Position numbers and translations under genes: made by a program
Shown: positions 1 through 5,325 of the stretch, piece by piece
Numbering within the stretch: position 1 is the first letter of the stretch
Layout: every line of letters begins with the position of its first letter
The notes under the pieces: generated by a model
What the model saw: only the letters and a program-made list of their open reading frames with translations
Told to the model about the DNA's origin: nothing
The model's database searches: none
DNA from: Oscillospiraceae bacterium
GTDB lineage: Bacteria; Bacillota; Clostridia; Oscillospirales; Ruminococcaceae
Reading direction: 5' to 3'
DNA: 5,325 nt
NCBI GenBank assembly: GCA_003516865.1
Contig: DPBR01000061.1
Span: forward strand, 30,148-35,472

Positions 1-1
1 C

Positions 2-37
2 GATTCCGACGAGGACGGCGAAAACGATATCCTCGAA
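2..37 (+). other. EF-hand/TSP3-like acidic motif within the flagellar rod protein
   Basis: The twelve residues DSDEDGENDILE carry D at positions 1, 3, 5 and 9, G at 6 and E at 12. That is the ligand spacing of a canonical EF-hand loop, and it also resembles thrombospondin type-3-like DxDxDGxxD repeats. Position 8, normally hydrophobic in an EF-hand, is Asn. The match is seen directly; calcium binding is inference. The motif begins at the window edge, so flanking helices or further repeats cannot be judged. Confidence 0.4.
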
Positions 38-607
38 CCCGATTGGCAGACCGGTCACGGCGCGTATGTCCAGAAAACCGACCTTATGTTCTCGCAGTCG
101 CATTTCTACGATACCGACAGAGAGCTTGACTTCGCAATCGCCGGAGAGGGGTTTTTCGCGGTTCAGGACAGATGGGGCAATGTGAATTACACTCGCGACG
201 GAGCGTTTGGAATGACGCAGGTCGGCGATAATAACGAATGGTGGCTTGTTTCCGCGTCGGGAGAGTATGTTCTCGACGAGAATAAGCAGCGTATTCAGAT
301 ACCGTTTGTCGAGGGTCAGACCAAAATCGACGCAAGCGCGCTGAAAGCGGCTGTCGGAGTGTTCGAGTTTCCGAATCCGTTCGGCTTGGAGGCGCTCGGC
401 ACAAACCGTTACAGAGAAAACGGAAAGAGCGGCGCGGCTGTCGCAAATCCGAACGCAGAGAAGCTTCAGAGCACGCTTATTGCGTCAAACGTTGACCTTG
501 CAACGCAGATGGTGAAGCTCATCGAAACGCAGAGAGCGTATCAGATAAGCTCGCGCGTTGTCACGACGTCGGACGAACTCGCAAGAATTGCGAATAACCT
601 GAGATAA
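2..607 (+). CDS. Flagellar basal-body rod / hook-basal body protein, FlgF/FlgG family (C-terminal part, 5' end cut by window)
   Basis: This is a structural subunit of the flagellar rod, exported by the flagellar type III system and assembled across the cell envelope. The reading frame is open from the window edge, so only the last 201 residues are visible. Family hallmarks are the central block DFAIAGEGFFAVQD followed by YTRDGAF (window residues about 41-65), and the C-terminal helix with NVDLATQMVKLIETQRAY, ending SSRVVTTSDELARIANNLR. That helix is the coiled-coil rod-assembly segment shared by FlgF, FlgG and the Bacillus FlhO/FlhP proteins. The ending looks slightly more like FlgG than FlgF, but the missing N-terminus prevents a firm choice. 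The first visible residues (DSDEDGENDILE) form an acidic calcium-loop-like stretch that I do not expect in this family. cheC follows after 28 bases, consistent with a motility operon. Confidence 0.87.
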   Translation, partial: DSDEDGENDILEPDWQTGHGAYVQKTDLMFSQSHFYDTDRELDFAIAGEGFFAVQDRWGNVNYTRDGAFGMTQVGDNNEWWLVSASGEYVLDENKQRIQIPFVEGQTKIDASALKAAVGVFEFPNPFGLEALGTNRYRENGKSGAAVANPNAEKLQSTLIASNVDLATQMVKLIETQRAYQISSRVVTTSDELARIANNLR

Positions 608-635
608 AATTCATTTCGCGGAAGAAGTGTGAAAA

Positions 636-1259
636 ATGTTACGAAATTATGAGGATTTGTCGGCAAACGCAATCGACTGCCTGAAAGAAATCGGAAATAT
701 CGGCTCCGGAAGCGCCGCGAACGCGCTTTCGCAGATGCTTGGAAAAACGGTCGCGATGCGCGTTCCGGACGTAAAGGTCCTCGATTATCAGAACGTAATC
801 GATGAAATGGGCGGTCCGGAAAAGGTTATCACGGGTATTCTCGTGCATCTGATGGGCGATATTCAGGGAATGATTATGTTCCTGCTTGAGGACAGCTTCG
901 CGCAGGTTGTGCTTTCAACGTTCCTCGGCAAGGAAAACGTGCGCGTTGTGGAGCTTGACGAGAACGATTTTTCCGCGATTAAGGAAATGGGCAATATTAT
1001 GGCAGGCTCGTATCTTCAGGCTATCGGTCAGCTTACGGGACTTACGATTGATATGAGCGTTCCCGCGATGACGGTTGATATGATGGGCGCGATTATGAGC
1101 GTTCCGATTGTCGAATATTCCGAAATCGGCGATAAAGTTCTGTTCATAAACGACGGTTTTGTTATCGACGGTGTTAAGATTAAGTCGAATATTATTCTTA
1201 TTCCCGATATGAAATCGCTCTCTATTCTGATGAAAAAGCTCGGTGTGGAAGATGGCTAA
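636..1259 (+). CDS. cheC: Chemotaxis protein CheC (CheY-P phosphatase)
   Basis: CheC dephosphorylates CheY-P and binds CheD in the adaptation system known from Bacillus subtilis and Thermotoga maritima. The 207-residue length fits the family (about 205-210). Two internal pseudo-repeats each carry the phosphatase signature [D/S]xxxExxN: D14-E18-N21 in DCLKEIGNIGSG, and S113-E117-N120 in SAIKEMGNIMAGS. Both sites are intact, so this is a two-active-site CheC, unlike CheX with one. There is no signal peptide or membrane segment, so it is cytoplasmic. ATG 636 is chosen because an in-frame TGA at 630-632 excludes any earlier start; the purine-rich GAAGAAG at 621-627 serves as a modest ribosome binding site. 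Its end overlaps cheD by 8 bases, suggesting translational coupling and near-equal production of the two partners. Confidence 0.95.
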   Translation: MLRNYEDLSANAIDCLKEIGNIGSGSAANALSQMLGKTVAMRVPDVKVLDYQNVIDEMGGPEKVITGILVHLMGDIQGMIMFLLEDSFAQVVLSTFLGKENVRVVELDENDFSAIKEMGNIMAGSYLQAIGQLTGLTIDMSVPAMTVDMMGAIMSVPIVEYSEIGDKVLFINDGFVIDGVKIKSNIILIPDMKSLSILMKKLGVEDG

Positions 1260-1731
1260 TTTAACGATAGGAATAGGCGACCTCAAGGTCTGTAAATCGC
1301 CCGATGTGCTTGTGACATACGCGCTCGGCTCGTGCGTTGGGATTTGTCTGCTCGACAGCTCAACGGGCGTCGGCGGGCTTTCGCATATAATGCTCCCCGA
1401 CAGTACGGTGGGAGTTAACGCCGCGGCTAATCCTATGCGCTTCGCGGACACGGCAATTCCGATGCTTATTCGCGAGATGGAGAAGCTTGGCGCTTCGAGA
1501 AGCCGTCTGCGCGCGAAAATCGCGGGGGGAGCGACGATGTTTACGCTCGCGAACGACAAGTTCAATATAGGCGACAGAAACGTTGCCGAGGTAAAGAAAA
1601 TGCTTGCAAGAGAGCGTATTCCCATTCTTGCGGAGGACACGGGCGCGGATTACGGAAGAACCGTTTTCTTCTATCCCGAAACGGGCGTTATGGAGATACG
1701 CGCGGCGGCAAGAGGCACGAAAATGCTGTAA
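1252..1731 (+). CDS. cheD: Chemoreceptor glutamine deamidase CheD
   Basis: CheD deamidates specific glutamines on methyl-accepting chemotaxis proteins and also binds CheC, which links receptor modification to CheY-P level. With ATG 1252 as start the protein has 159 residues, close to the T. maritima protein. The catalytic residues known there (Thr21, Cys27, His44) match T22, C28 in ALGSCVG and H45 in LSHIMLP, each shifted by one. Other family blocks are AKIAGGATMF (88-97), FNIGDRN (104-110) and DTGADYGR (129-136); the last has Ala where I expect a second Gly. A GTG at 1243, three codons upstream, is also open. I prefer 1252 because MANLTIGIGDLKV aligns with the usual CheD N-terminus, but neither start has a well-placed Shine-Dalgarno, and coupling to cheC translation is likely. 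Confidence 0.94.
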   Translation: MANLTIGIGDLKVCKSPDVLVTYALGSCVGICLLDSSTGVGGLSHIMLPDSTVGVNAAANPMRFADTAIPMLIREMEKLGASRSRLRAKIAGGATMFTLANDKFNIGDRNVAEVKKMLARERIPILAEDTGADYGRTVFFYPETGVMEIRAAARGTKML

Positions 1732-1732
1732 T

Positions 1733-1753
1733 CAAGGGCTGAAGAAGCCCTTG
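1733..1753 (+). terminator. Hairpin between cheD and uvrC, possible weak intrinsic terminator
   Basis: A perfect 8-bp stem, CAAGGGCT pairing with AGCCCTTG, encloses a 5-base loop (GAAGA) directly after the cheD stop codon. The following bases (TTACGTTTAG) are only moderately T-rich, so termination may be partial. Position supports a boundary between the motility genes and the uvrC cluster. An mRNA-stabilising role is an alternative. Confidence 0.45.
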
Positions 1754-1771
1754 TTACGTTTAGAATAGGCA

Positions 1772-3592
1772 ATGAACGATAGAATTGATTATCTTCGCGA
1801 CAAAGCGAACCGCCTTCCTATGGAACCGGGAGTTTACCTGATGAAGGACGAGGGCGGGAATATTATATACGTCGGAAAGGCGAAGGTGCTGAAAAACCGC
1901 GTCACGACCTATTTCCGTCACAATTCACAGCACACGCCGAAAACGCTTAAGCTTGTGTCGAAAATCTATGATTTTGATTTTATCGTCACGAAAAGCGAGC
2001 TTGACGCGCTTGTGCTTGAGTGTTCGCTGATAAAGCTGCACCAGCCCAAGTACAATATCCTGCTCAAGGACGACAAGGGCTATAATTATATCAAAATCTC
2101 GCGCGGAGCGTTCCCGCGGATAACCTACTCGCTGAACACCGACGACAAAAACGCCGATTATATCGGGCCGTTTACGAGCGGATTTACGGTAAAGCAGGCT
2201 GTCGAGGAAGCGAACGCGCTGTTTATGCTGCCGACCTGCAGGAAGAGTTTCCCGCGCGATTTCAACAGGGAGCGTCCCTGCTTAAATCACCACATAAAGC
2301 GCTGTATGGGCGTTTGCGAGGGGAAAATCTCGTCCGAGGAGTACAAGAAAATTGTAGAGGAAGCCGTGCGTTACCTCAAAAACGGCAGCAAAGCGAGCGT
2401 TGAGGAGCTTACCGCCGAGATGGAGCAGGCGGCTGAAAATCTCGAATTTGAGCGCGCGGCGCGGCTTCGCGACAGGATAGCGGCGCTTTCAAGGCTGAAA
2501 AACGGTCAGAGCATATTCGACGATAAGCAGGAATTTGATATCGTGGGCGGCGCGCAGAATATCGGCGTGGCTTCGTTTGCGGTTATAAAATACCGCGGCG
2601 GGCGGCTTGTCGACAAGGAGAATTTCTTTATCGGCGATGAATACGAGCCGGCGGAAATGCGGCGGGACTTTCTCGTGAGCTATTATTCCGAGCGCGAGGA
2701 TATCCCGAAAGAAATCCTCATAGACGAGGATTTTGAGGACGCAGAGCTTATCGCGGCGCTTATCCGCGAGCACGCGGGTCACGCGGTTAAAATCTACGTT
2801 CCGCGCAGGGGCGAGGGTATCGCGAAAATCGCGCTTGCGAGAAAGAACGCGGGCGAATATCTCGCGCTCAGGATAGGCAGAACTCAGCGAGAAATCACGG
2901 CTCTGGAGGATTTGCGCGAACTTCTGGGGCTTGCGAAAATCCCCGAAATAATCGAGAGCTATGATATCTCGAATTTCGGCGAAACGGGCGTTGTCGGCGG
3001 AATGGTCGTGTACAAGAACGGCAGACCGCTGAAAAGCGCGTACAAGCGGTTTTCAATAAAGACGGTTGACGGGCAGAACGACTACGCGTGTATGCAGGAG
3101 GTTCTGCGCAGGCGAATAACGCGCTTCCGCGAGGGCGACGAGAGCTTCGCGCCGCTTCCCGATTTGATACTGCTGGACGGCGGCAGAGGGCATATTTCCG
3201 CGGTATCCGAGGTTTTCGAGGAGCTTGGCGTCGATATCCCGCTGTTCGGTCTGGTTAAGGACAGCAAGCACCGCACGCGCGCGATTGCACGCGAGGGCGG
3301 GGAAATCGAGATTAAGTCGAACCGCGGGCTGTTCGCGTTTCTGACGAACATTCAGGACGAGGTTCACCGCTGGGCGATAAGCTATCAGCGGATTAAGCAC
3401 AAACAGGCGCTTTTCACGTCCGAGCTGCGGCAGGTGAAGGGGATAGGCGAAGCGAAGCAGACCGCGCTTTTGCGGCATTTCAAGACGAAACAGGCGATGA
3501 AAGCGGCTTCCGTTGAAGAACTGCGCGAGGCCGCGAAAATCGGCGAGGAAACGGCGAAAGCGCTCTATGATTTTATACAAGATAATTTTTGA
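1772..3592 (+). CDS. uvrC: Excinuclease ABC subunit C (UvrC)
   Basis: UvrC makes both incisions around a lesion in nucleotide excision repair after loading by UvrA-UvrB. All family domains are present in 606 residues. The GIY-YIG nuclease (about 16-95, 3' incision) has G20-V21-Y22, Y33-V34-G35, R43 and E83. The cysteine cluster C156, C170, C178, C182 matches the reported UvrC Fe-S ligands. A UVR motif for UvrB contact lies at about 210-240. The RNase H-like nuclease (5' incision) has D398 in YDISN, D469 in LLDGG and H532 in DEVHRWA, corresponding to the T. maritima triad D367/D429/H488. Tandem helix-hairpin-helix follows (about 551-606, VKGIGEAK and AAKIGEETA). ATG 1772 is fixed by an in-frame TAG at 1766-1768. 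The Shine-Dalgarno is poor: AGG at 1767-1769, only two bases from the start. rsmD starts 11 bases after the stop. Confidence 0.98.
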   Translation: MNDRIDYLRDKANRLPMEPGVYLMKDEGGNIIYVGKAKVLKNRVTTYFRHNSQHTPKTLKLVSKIYDFDFIVTKSELDALVLECSLIKLHQPKYNILLKDDKGYNYIKISRGAFPRITYSLNTDDKNADYIGPFTSGFTVKQAVEEANALFMLPTCRKSFPRDFNRERPCLNHHIKRCMGVCEGKISSEEYKKIVEEAVRYLKNGSKASVEELTAEMEQAAENLEFERAARLRDRIAALSRLKNGQSIFDDKQEFDIVGGAQNIGVASFAVIKYRGGRLVDKENFFIGDEYEPAEMRRDFLVSYYSEREDIPKEILIDEDFEDAELIAALIREHAGHAVKIYVPRRGEGIAKIALARKNAGEYLALRIGRTQREITALEDLRELLGLAKIPEIIESYDISNFGETGVVGGMVVYKNGRPLKSAYKRFSIKTVDGQNDYACMQEVLRRRITRFREGDESFAPLPDLILLDGGRGHISAVSEVFEELGVDIPLFGLVKDSKHRTRAIAREGGEIEIKSNRGLFAFLTNIQDEVHRWAISYQRIKHKQALFTSELRQVKGIGEAKQTALLRHFKTKQAMKAASVEELREAAKIGEETAKALYDFIQDNF

Positions 3593-3594
3593 TT

Positions 3595-3598
3595 GGAG
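3595..3598 (+). promoter_or_regulatory. Ribosome binding site deciding the rsmD start
   Basis: GGAG lies five bases before ATG 3604 and just after the uvrC stop. It favours ATG 3604 over the upstream in-frame TTG 3589, whose TTGA overlaps the uvrC stop and has no comparable purine block. Confidence 0.7.
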
Positions 3599-3603
3599 AA
3601 AAT

Positions 3604-4155
3604 ATGCAGGTTATTACAGGTTCGGCGCGCGGAAGAAAGCTGATTACGGTTGAGGGAACGGAGCTTGTCCGCCCGACTTCACAGAAAGTCAAGGAAGCGA
3701 TTTTCAGCGCAATTCAGTTTGATATAGAGGACGCGGAGGTTCTGGATTTGTTCGCGGGGAGCGGTCAGCTCGGTATCGAGGCGCTGAGCCGCGGCGCGAA
3801 ATTCTGCACGTTTGCCGACAATTCGGCGGTTTCGCTTCGGGTTGTGCGCGAGAATATCCGTCACACGGGCTTCGAGGGCTGCTCGGAGGTTGTGAACAAG
3901 CCGTTCGGCGCGTTCCTCAAGCTCACGCAAAAGCGCTTTGATATCGCGTTTCTCGACCCGCCTTATGGAAAAAAGCTTATTCAAAAAGCGCTTCCCGACC
4001 TTTGCGAGAAGATGAGCGAACGCGGAATTATCGTCTGCGAGCACGAAAAGGAGTGCGCGCTTCCGAAGAATATCGGCGGCTTTACGCTCACGAAAACGCT
4101 TAATCACGGCATTGTCGGCGTTTCGATTTACAGAATAGTTAACGAGGACGAGTGA
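3604..4155 (+). CDS. rsmD: 16S rRNA (guanine(966)-N(2))-methyltransferase RsmD
   Basis: RsmD methylates N2 of G966 in 16S rRNA using S-adenosylmethionine, acting on the assembling small subunit. The 183-residue protein has the N-terminal block ITGSARGRKL and RPTSQKVKEAIF, the SAM-binding motif I DLFAGSGQLG (48-57) followed by EALSRGA, and the N6/N2-type catalytic motif LDPPYG (D118-P-P-Y121). Motif II has Asp (FADNSA) where an acidic residue contacts the ribose of SAM, usually Glu. Start ATG 3604 has GGAG at the right distance; a longer form from TTG 3589 would add MIGEN and overlap the uvrC stop. coaD begins four bases after the stop. The rsmD-coaD pairing is a conserved order in Firmicutes (ylbH-coaD in B. 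subtilis), which supports both calls. Confidence 0.96.
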   Translation: MQVITGSARGRKLITVEGTELVRPTSQKVKEAIFSAIQFDIEDAEVLDLFAGSGQLGIEALSRGAKFCTFADNSAVSLRVVRENIRHTGFEGCSEVVNKPFGAFLKLTQKRFDIAFLDPPYGKKLIQKALPDLCEKMSERGIIVCEHEKECALPKNIGGFTLTKTLNHGIVGVSIYRIVNEDE

Positions 4156-4159
4156 TTTT

Positions 4160-4696
4160 ATGAAAACAGCGATTTATCCGGGCAGCTTCGACCCGGTTAC
4201 AAACGGGCATCTCGATATAATCCGCCGCGCTTCGGGTATGTTTGACAAGCTGATTGTCGTGGTGCTGATAAACCCGCTTAAAACGTACAGCTTTTCAATC
4301 CTCGAACGCAGAAACCTGCTTCAGAAAGCGACCGATGGTATGAAAAATATCGAGATTGACAGCTATGACGGGCTTCTCGCCGATTATTTCAAGCAGAGAA
4401 GCGACGTCGACGTGATTGTAAAGGGGCTGAGGGCAACCTCGGACTTTGAATACGAGTTTCAGATGGCTCACACGAACAAGGACCTCAACCCGCGCGCAGA
4501 AACGGTTTTCCTGCCCGCGTCACTCGGAACAACGTTCGTGTCGTCAAGTATGGTAAAGCAGGTCGCAATGTTCGGCGGCGACCTCTCAAAGTATGTTCCC
4601 GCCGTAATCCACGAGGAAATCAGCCGAAAGCTCAAACACGAATTTGACAATAAAAAAGCGGCTGCAAAAAGCCGTTTGAGCGGTTTATCCGAATAA
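4160..4696 (+). CDS. coaD: Phosphopantetheine adenylyltransferase (CoaD/PPAT)
   Basis: CoaD transfers AMP from ATP to 4'-phosphopantetheine, giving dephospho-CoA in the fourth step of CoA synthesis in the cytoplasm. The nucleotidyltransferase signature is clear: YPGSFDPVTNGHLD with S9 and H17 (TNGH variant of HxGH), NPLKTYSFS with K41, VKGLRATSDFEYEFQMA (86-103) and the C-terminal SSSMVKQVA (128-136). The position matching E. coli R88 is K88 here, a conservative change I believe occurs in other Clostridia. At 178 residues it is longer than the usual 158-165; the surplus is a Lys/Ala/Ser tail (about 163-178, DNKKAAAKSRLSGLSE) encoded over a hairpin. GAGG at 4144-4147, inside rsmD, may act as ribosome binding site at a rather long spacing of 12 bases; coupling to rsmD translation is likely. 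Confidence 0.97.
   Translation: MKTAIYPGSFDPVTNGHLDIIRRASGMFDKLIVVVLINPLKTYSFSILERRNLLQKATDGMKNIEIDSYDGLLADYFKQRSDVDVIVKGLRATSDFEYEFQMAHTNKDLNPRAETVFLPASLGTTFVSSSMVKQVAMFGGDLSKYVPAVIHEEISRKLKHEFDNKKAAAKSRLSGLSE
4656..4677 (+). other. Terminator-like hairpin inside the 3' end of coaD
   Basis: AAGCGGCT (4656-4663) pairs with AGCCGTTT (4670-4677) over a 6-base loop, GCAAAA, including one G-U pair. An A-run precedes it (from 4652), and only three T follow the GC core, so strong termination is unlikely. It lies entirely within the codons of the unusual C-terminal tail of CoaD, 17 bases before the stop codon. Whether it attenuates transcription into the next gene is inference. Confidence 0.35.
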
Positions 4697-4698
4697 TC

Positions 4699-4705
4699 GG
4701 GGAGG
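4699..4705 (+). promoter_or_regulatory. Strong Shine-Dalgarno of the coiled-coil gene
   Basis: GGGGAGG lies seven bases before ATG 4713. It is the best ribosome binding site in the window and fits independent, efficient translation of the last gene, in contrast to the weak sites of uvrC, cheD and coaD. Confidence 0.75.
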
Positions 4706-4712
4706 TTTATTT

Positions 4713-5258
4713 ATGCAGAATTCTTATTCGATTGAAGATTTGATTGAAATGCTTGAGGATTTAATCCACGACGCAACCCGCGTCCCTTTCGGCAAAAAAA
4801 GTATGGTCGACGTCGCGAAACTCAACGATATCGTAAGCGATATGCGCCTCTCGCTCCCAACCGAAATCAGACAGGCGCAGAAAGTCGTCGAGGATAAAAA
4901 TAGAATTATCCACGACGCCGAAAAAGAAGCCGAGAGTATCATCAGAAAGGCTGAACAGCGCCGCCGCGAGCTTATCGAGGAGTCCGATATTATGAAAGAA
5001 GCACGCCGCAGAGCCACCGAGGTCATCAGCACCGCTCAGGCGCGCTGCACCGATTTGCGCGTTTCAACCGACGATTTCGCCGATAAAATGCTTATGCGCG
5101 TCGAGGAACTCCTCCGTAAGGATTTATCCGACCTCCAGCTCCTCCGCAAAAGCATCTCCTCCGCTAACAACTCAATCCAACCTCAACAGCCCATCAAACC
5201 CCAACAACCCCTAAAACCCCTCGACCCCATCACCTCCCCTCAATCCGAGAATAAATAA
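4713..5258 (+). CDS. Conserved coiled-coil protein of unknown function, ATP synthase subunit B/H-like, downstream of coaD
   Basis: The role is not known. The N-terminal part (1-50) contains a block with VPFGKKSMVDVAKLNDIVSD followed by MRLSLPTEIRQAQ. I recall similar blocks in small Clostridia proteins next to coaD, often auto-annotated as 'ATPase' or ATP synthase subunit B because of the helix. Residues about 50-150 are an almost uninterrupted charged helix rich in Glu, Arg, Lys and Ala (EKEAESIIRKAEQRR and similar), strongly suggesting a coiled coil. There is no P-loop, signal peptide or membrane segment, so a real ATPase activity is unsupported; a cytoplasmic scaffold is plausible, with some DivIVA-like flavour. 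The last 30 residues turn into a Pro/Gln/Lys tail with two PQQPxK repeats, probably disordered. The 16-base gap from coaD and a strong Shine-Dalgarno support the start. Confidence 0.85.
   Translation: MQNSYSIEDLIEMLEDLIHDATRVPFGKKSMVDVAKLNDIVSDMRLSLPTEIRQAQKVVEDKNRIIHDAEKEAESIIRKAEQRRRELIEESDIMKEARRRATEVISTAQARCTDLRVSTDDFADKMLMRVEELLRKDLSDLQLLRKSISSANNSIQPQQPIKPQQPLKPLDPITSPQSENK
5161..5240 (+). promoter_or_regulatory. C-rich, G-poor stretch, candidate Rho-utilisation (rut) site
   Basis: By hand count these 80 bases hold 41 C and only 3 G on the sense strand, with many pyrimidine-C dinucleotides. This is the composition that Rho binds in nascent RNA. It sits at the 3' end of the last gene of the apparent uvrC-rsmD-coaD cluster, where termination would be expected, and no classical intrinsic terminator with a T-tract is seen before the window ends. 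The region also encodes the Pro/Gln tail, so protein-level selection could explain the bias. Confidence 0.35.
5181..5216 (+). repeat. 18-bp imperfect tandem duplication encoding PQQPIK-PQQPLK
   Basis: Units 5181-5198 and 5199-5216 match at 14 of 18 bases and stay in frame, giving two PQQP(I/L)K hexapeptides in the tail of the coiled-coil protein. It is a short slippage-type repeat in probably disordered sequence. Confidence 0.6.
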
Positions 5259-5260
5259 AT

Positions 5261-5325
5261 GCCTTTGGGGGCGCTTCGCTCCAGTCGTCGCGCTCCGCGC
5301 TCCAGTGCCTCCGGCGGGCGCTTCG
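5261..5325 (+). repeat. GC-rich intergenic repeat-like element, cut by window end
   Basis: After the last stop codon the sequence jumps to about 75% GC (49 of 65 bases). It has internal direct repeats: CGCTCCAGT at 5277-5285 and 5298-5306, and GGGCGCTTCG at 5269-5278 and 5316-5325. A short palindrome GCG-CTCCG-CGC lies at 5290-5300. The final CGGCGGGCGCTTCG could be the left arm of a hairpin whose right arm is beyond the window. It resembles dispersed non-coding repeats of gut Clostridia as I remember them, but copy number cannot be seen here. Confidence 0.45.

Noticed and set aside
1127..1134. GGCGATAA, resembling the -10 of a SigD/sigma-28 flagellar promoter
   Set aside because: It lies inside cheC without a matching TAAA -35 at the right spacing; similar GGCGATAA strings recur in coding DNA here (for example near 224) from common Gly/Asp codons.
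915..1640. 241-codon open frame on the - strand across cheC and cheD
   Set aside because: It lies opposite two well-recognised genes, its translation is Ser/Arg/Ile-rich with no domain, and long antisense frames are common opposite GC-biased coding DNA.
1761..1766. TAGAAT as a -10 box for uvrC
   Set aside because: It is only 5 bases from the start codon, and the bases 17 upstream (GCTGAA) are not a -35 element, so it would need a leaderless transcript from a half-promoter.
3053..3580. 175-codon open frame on the - strand within uvrC
   Set aside because: It is antisense to the RNase H-like and HhH part of UvrC, where all catalytic residues are intact; there is no recognisable motif and no plausible ribosome binding context.
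4418..4432. CoaD R88K substitution as a sign of a defective enzyme
   Set aside because: The change is conservative, R91, H17, K41 and the SSS-VK motif are intact, and I believe VKGLR is found in other Clostridia, so loss of activity is not supported.
5259..5325. Open frame beginning ATG directly after the last stop codon (MPLGALRSSRRAPRSS...)
   Set aside because: The translation is low-complexity Arg/Ser/Ala produced by the GC-rich repeat, and the purine-poor DNA before the ATG gives no ribosome binding site.

Overview
The window reads as a chromosomal segment of a flagellated Gram-positive bacterium, most likely a member of the Clostridia. This is an inference from three things: a CheC/CheD chemotaxis pair, which is typical of Firmicutes and Thermotogae and absent from enteric bacteria; the rsmD-coaD order; and a small coiled-coil protein directly after coaD, a pairing I recall from Clostridia genomes. 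All seven genes lie on the + strand and are tightly packed. No transposase, integrase, CRISPR array, tRNA or rRNA is visible, and no gene-free stretch exceeds about 70 bases.

Left part (2-1731) is the end of a motility/chemotaxis cluster. It holds the C-terminal part of a FlgF/FlgG-family rod protein, then cheC and cheD, whose reading frames overlap by 8 bases. CheC (CheY-P phosphatase) and CheD (receptor deamidase) are known partners that bind each other. A perfect 8-bp hairpin after cheD (1733-1753) may mark the end of this unit.

Right part (1772-5258) is a housekeeping cluster: uvrC (nucleotide excision repair), rsmD (16S rRNA m2G966 methyltransferase), coaD (phosphopantetheine adenylyltransferase) and a coiled-coil protein of unknown function. 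Gaps are only 4-16 bases, so one transcript is likely.

The last 150 bases change character. The coiled-coil gene ends in a Pro/Gln-rich tail encoded by very C-rich, almost G-free DNA (41 C and 3 G in 5161-5240), a composition expected of a Rho-loading site. It is followed by a roughly 75% GC stretch with internal direct repeats that runs off the window.

No wholly new system is evident. The less ordinary signals are an EF-hand/TSP3-like calcium-loop motif in the flagellar rod protein at the left edge, the possible rut site, an in-gene hairpin under the extra C-terminal tail of CoaD, and the GC-rich repeat at the right edge.
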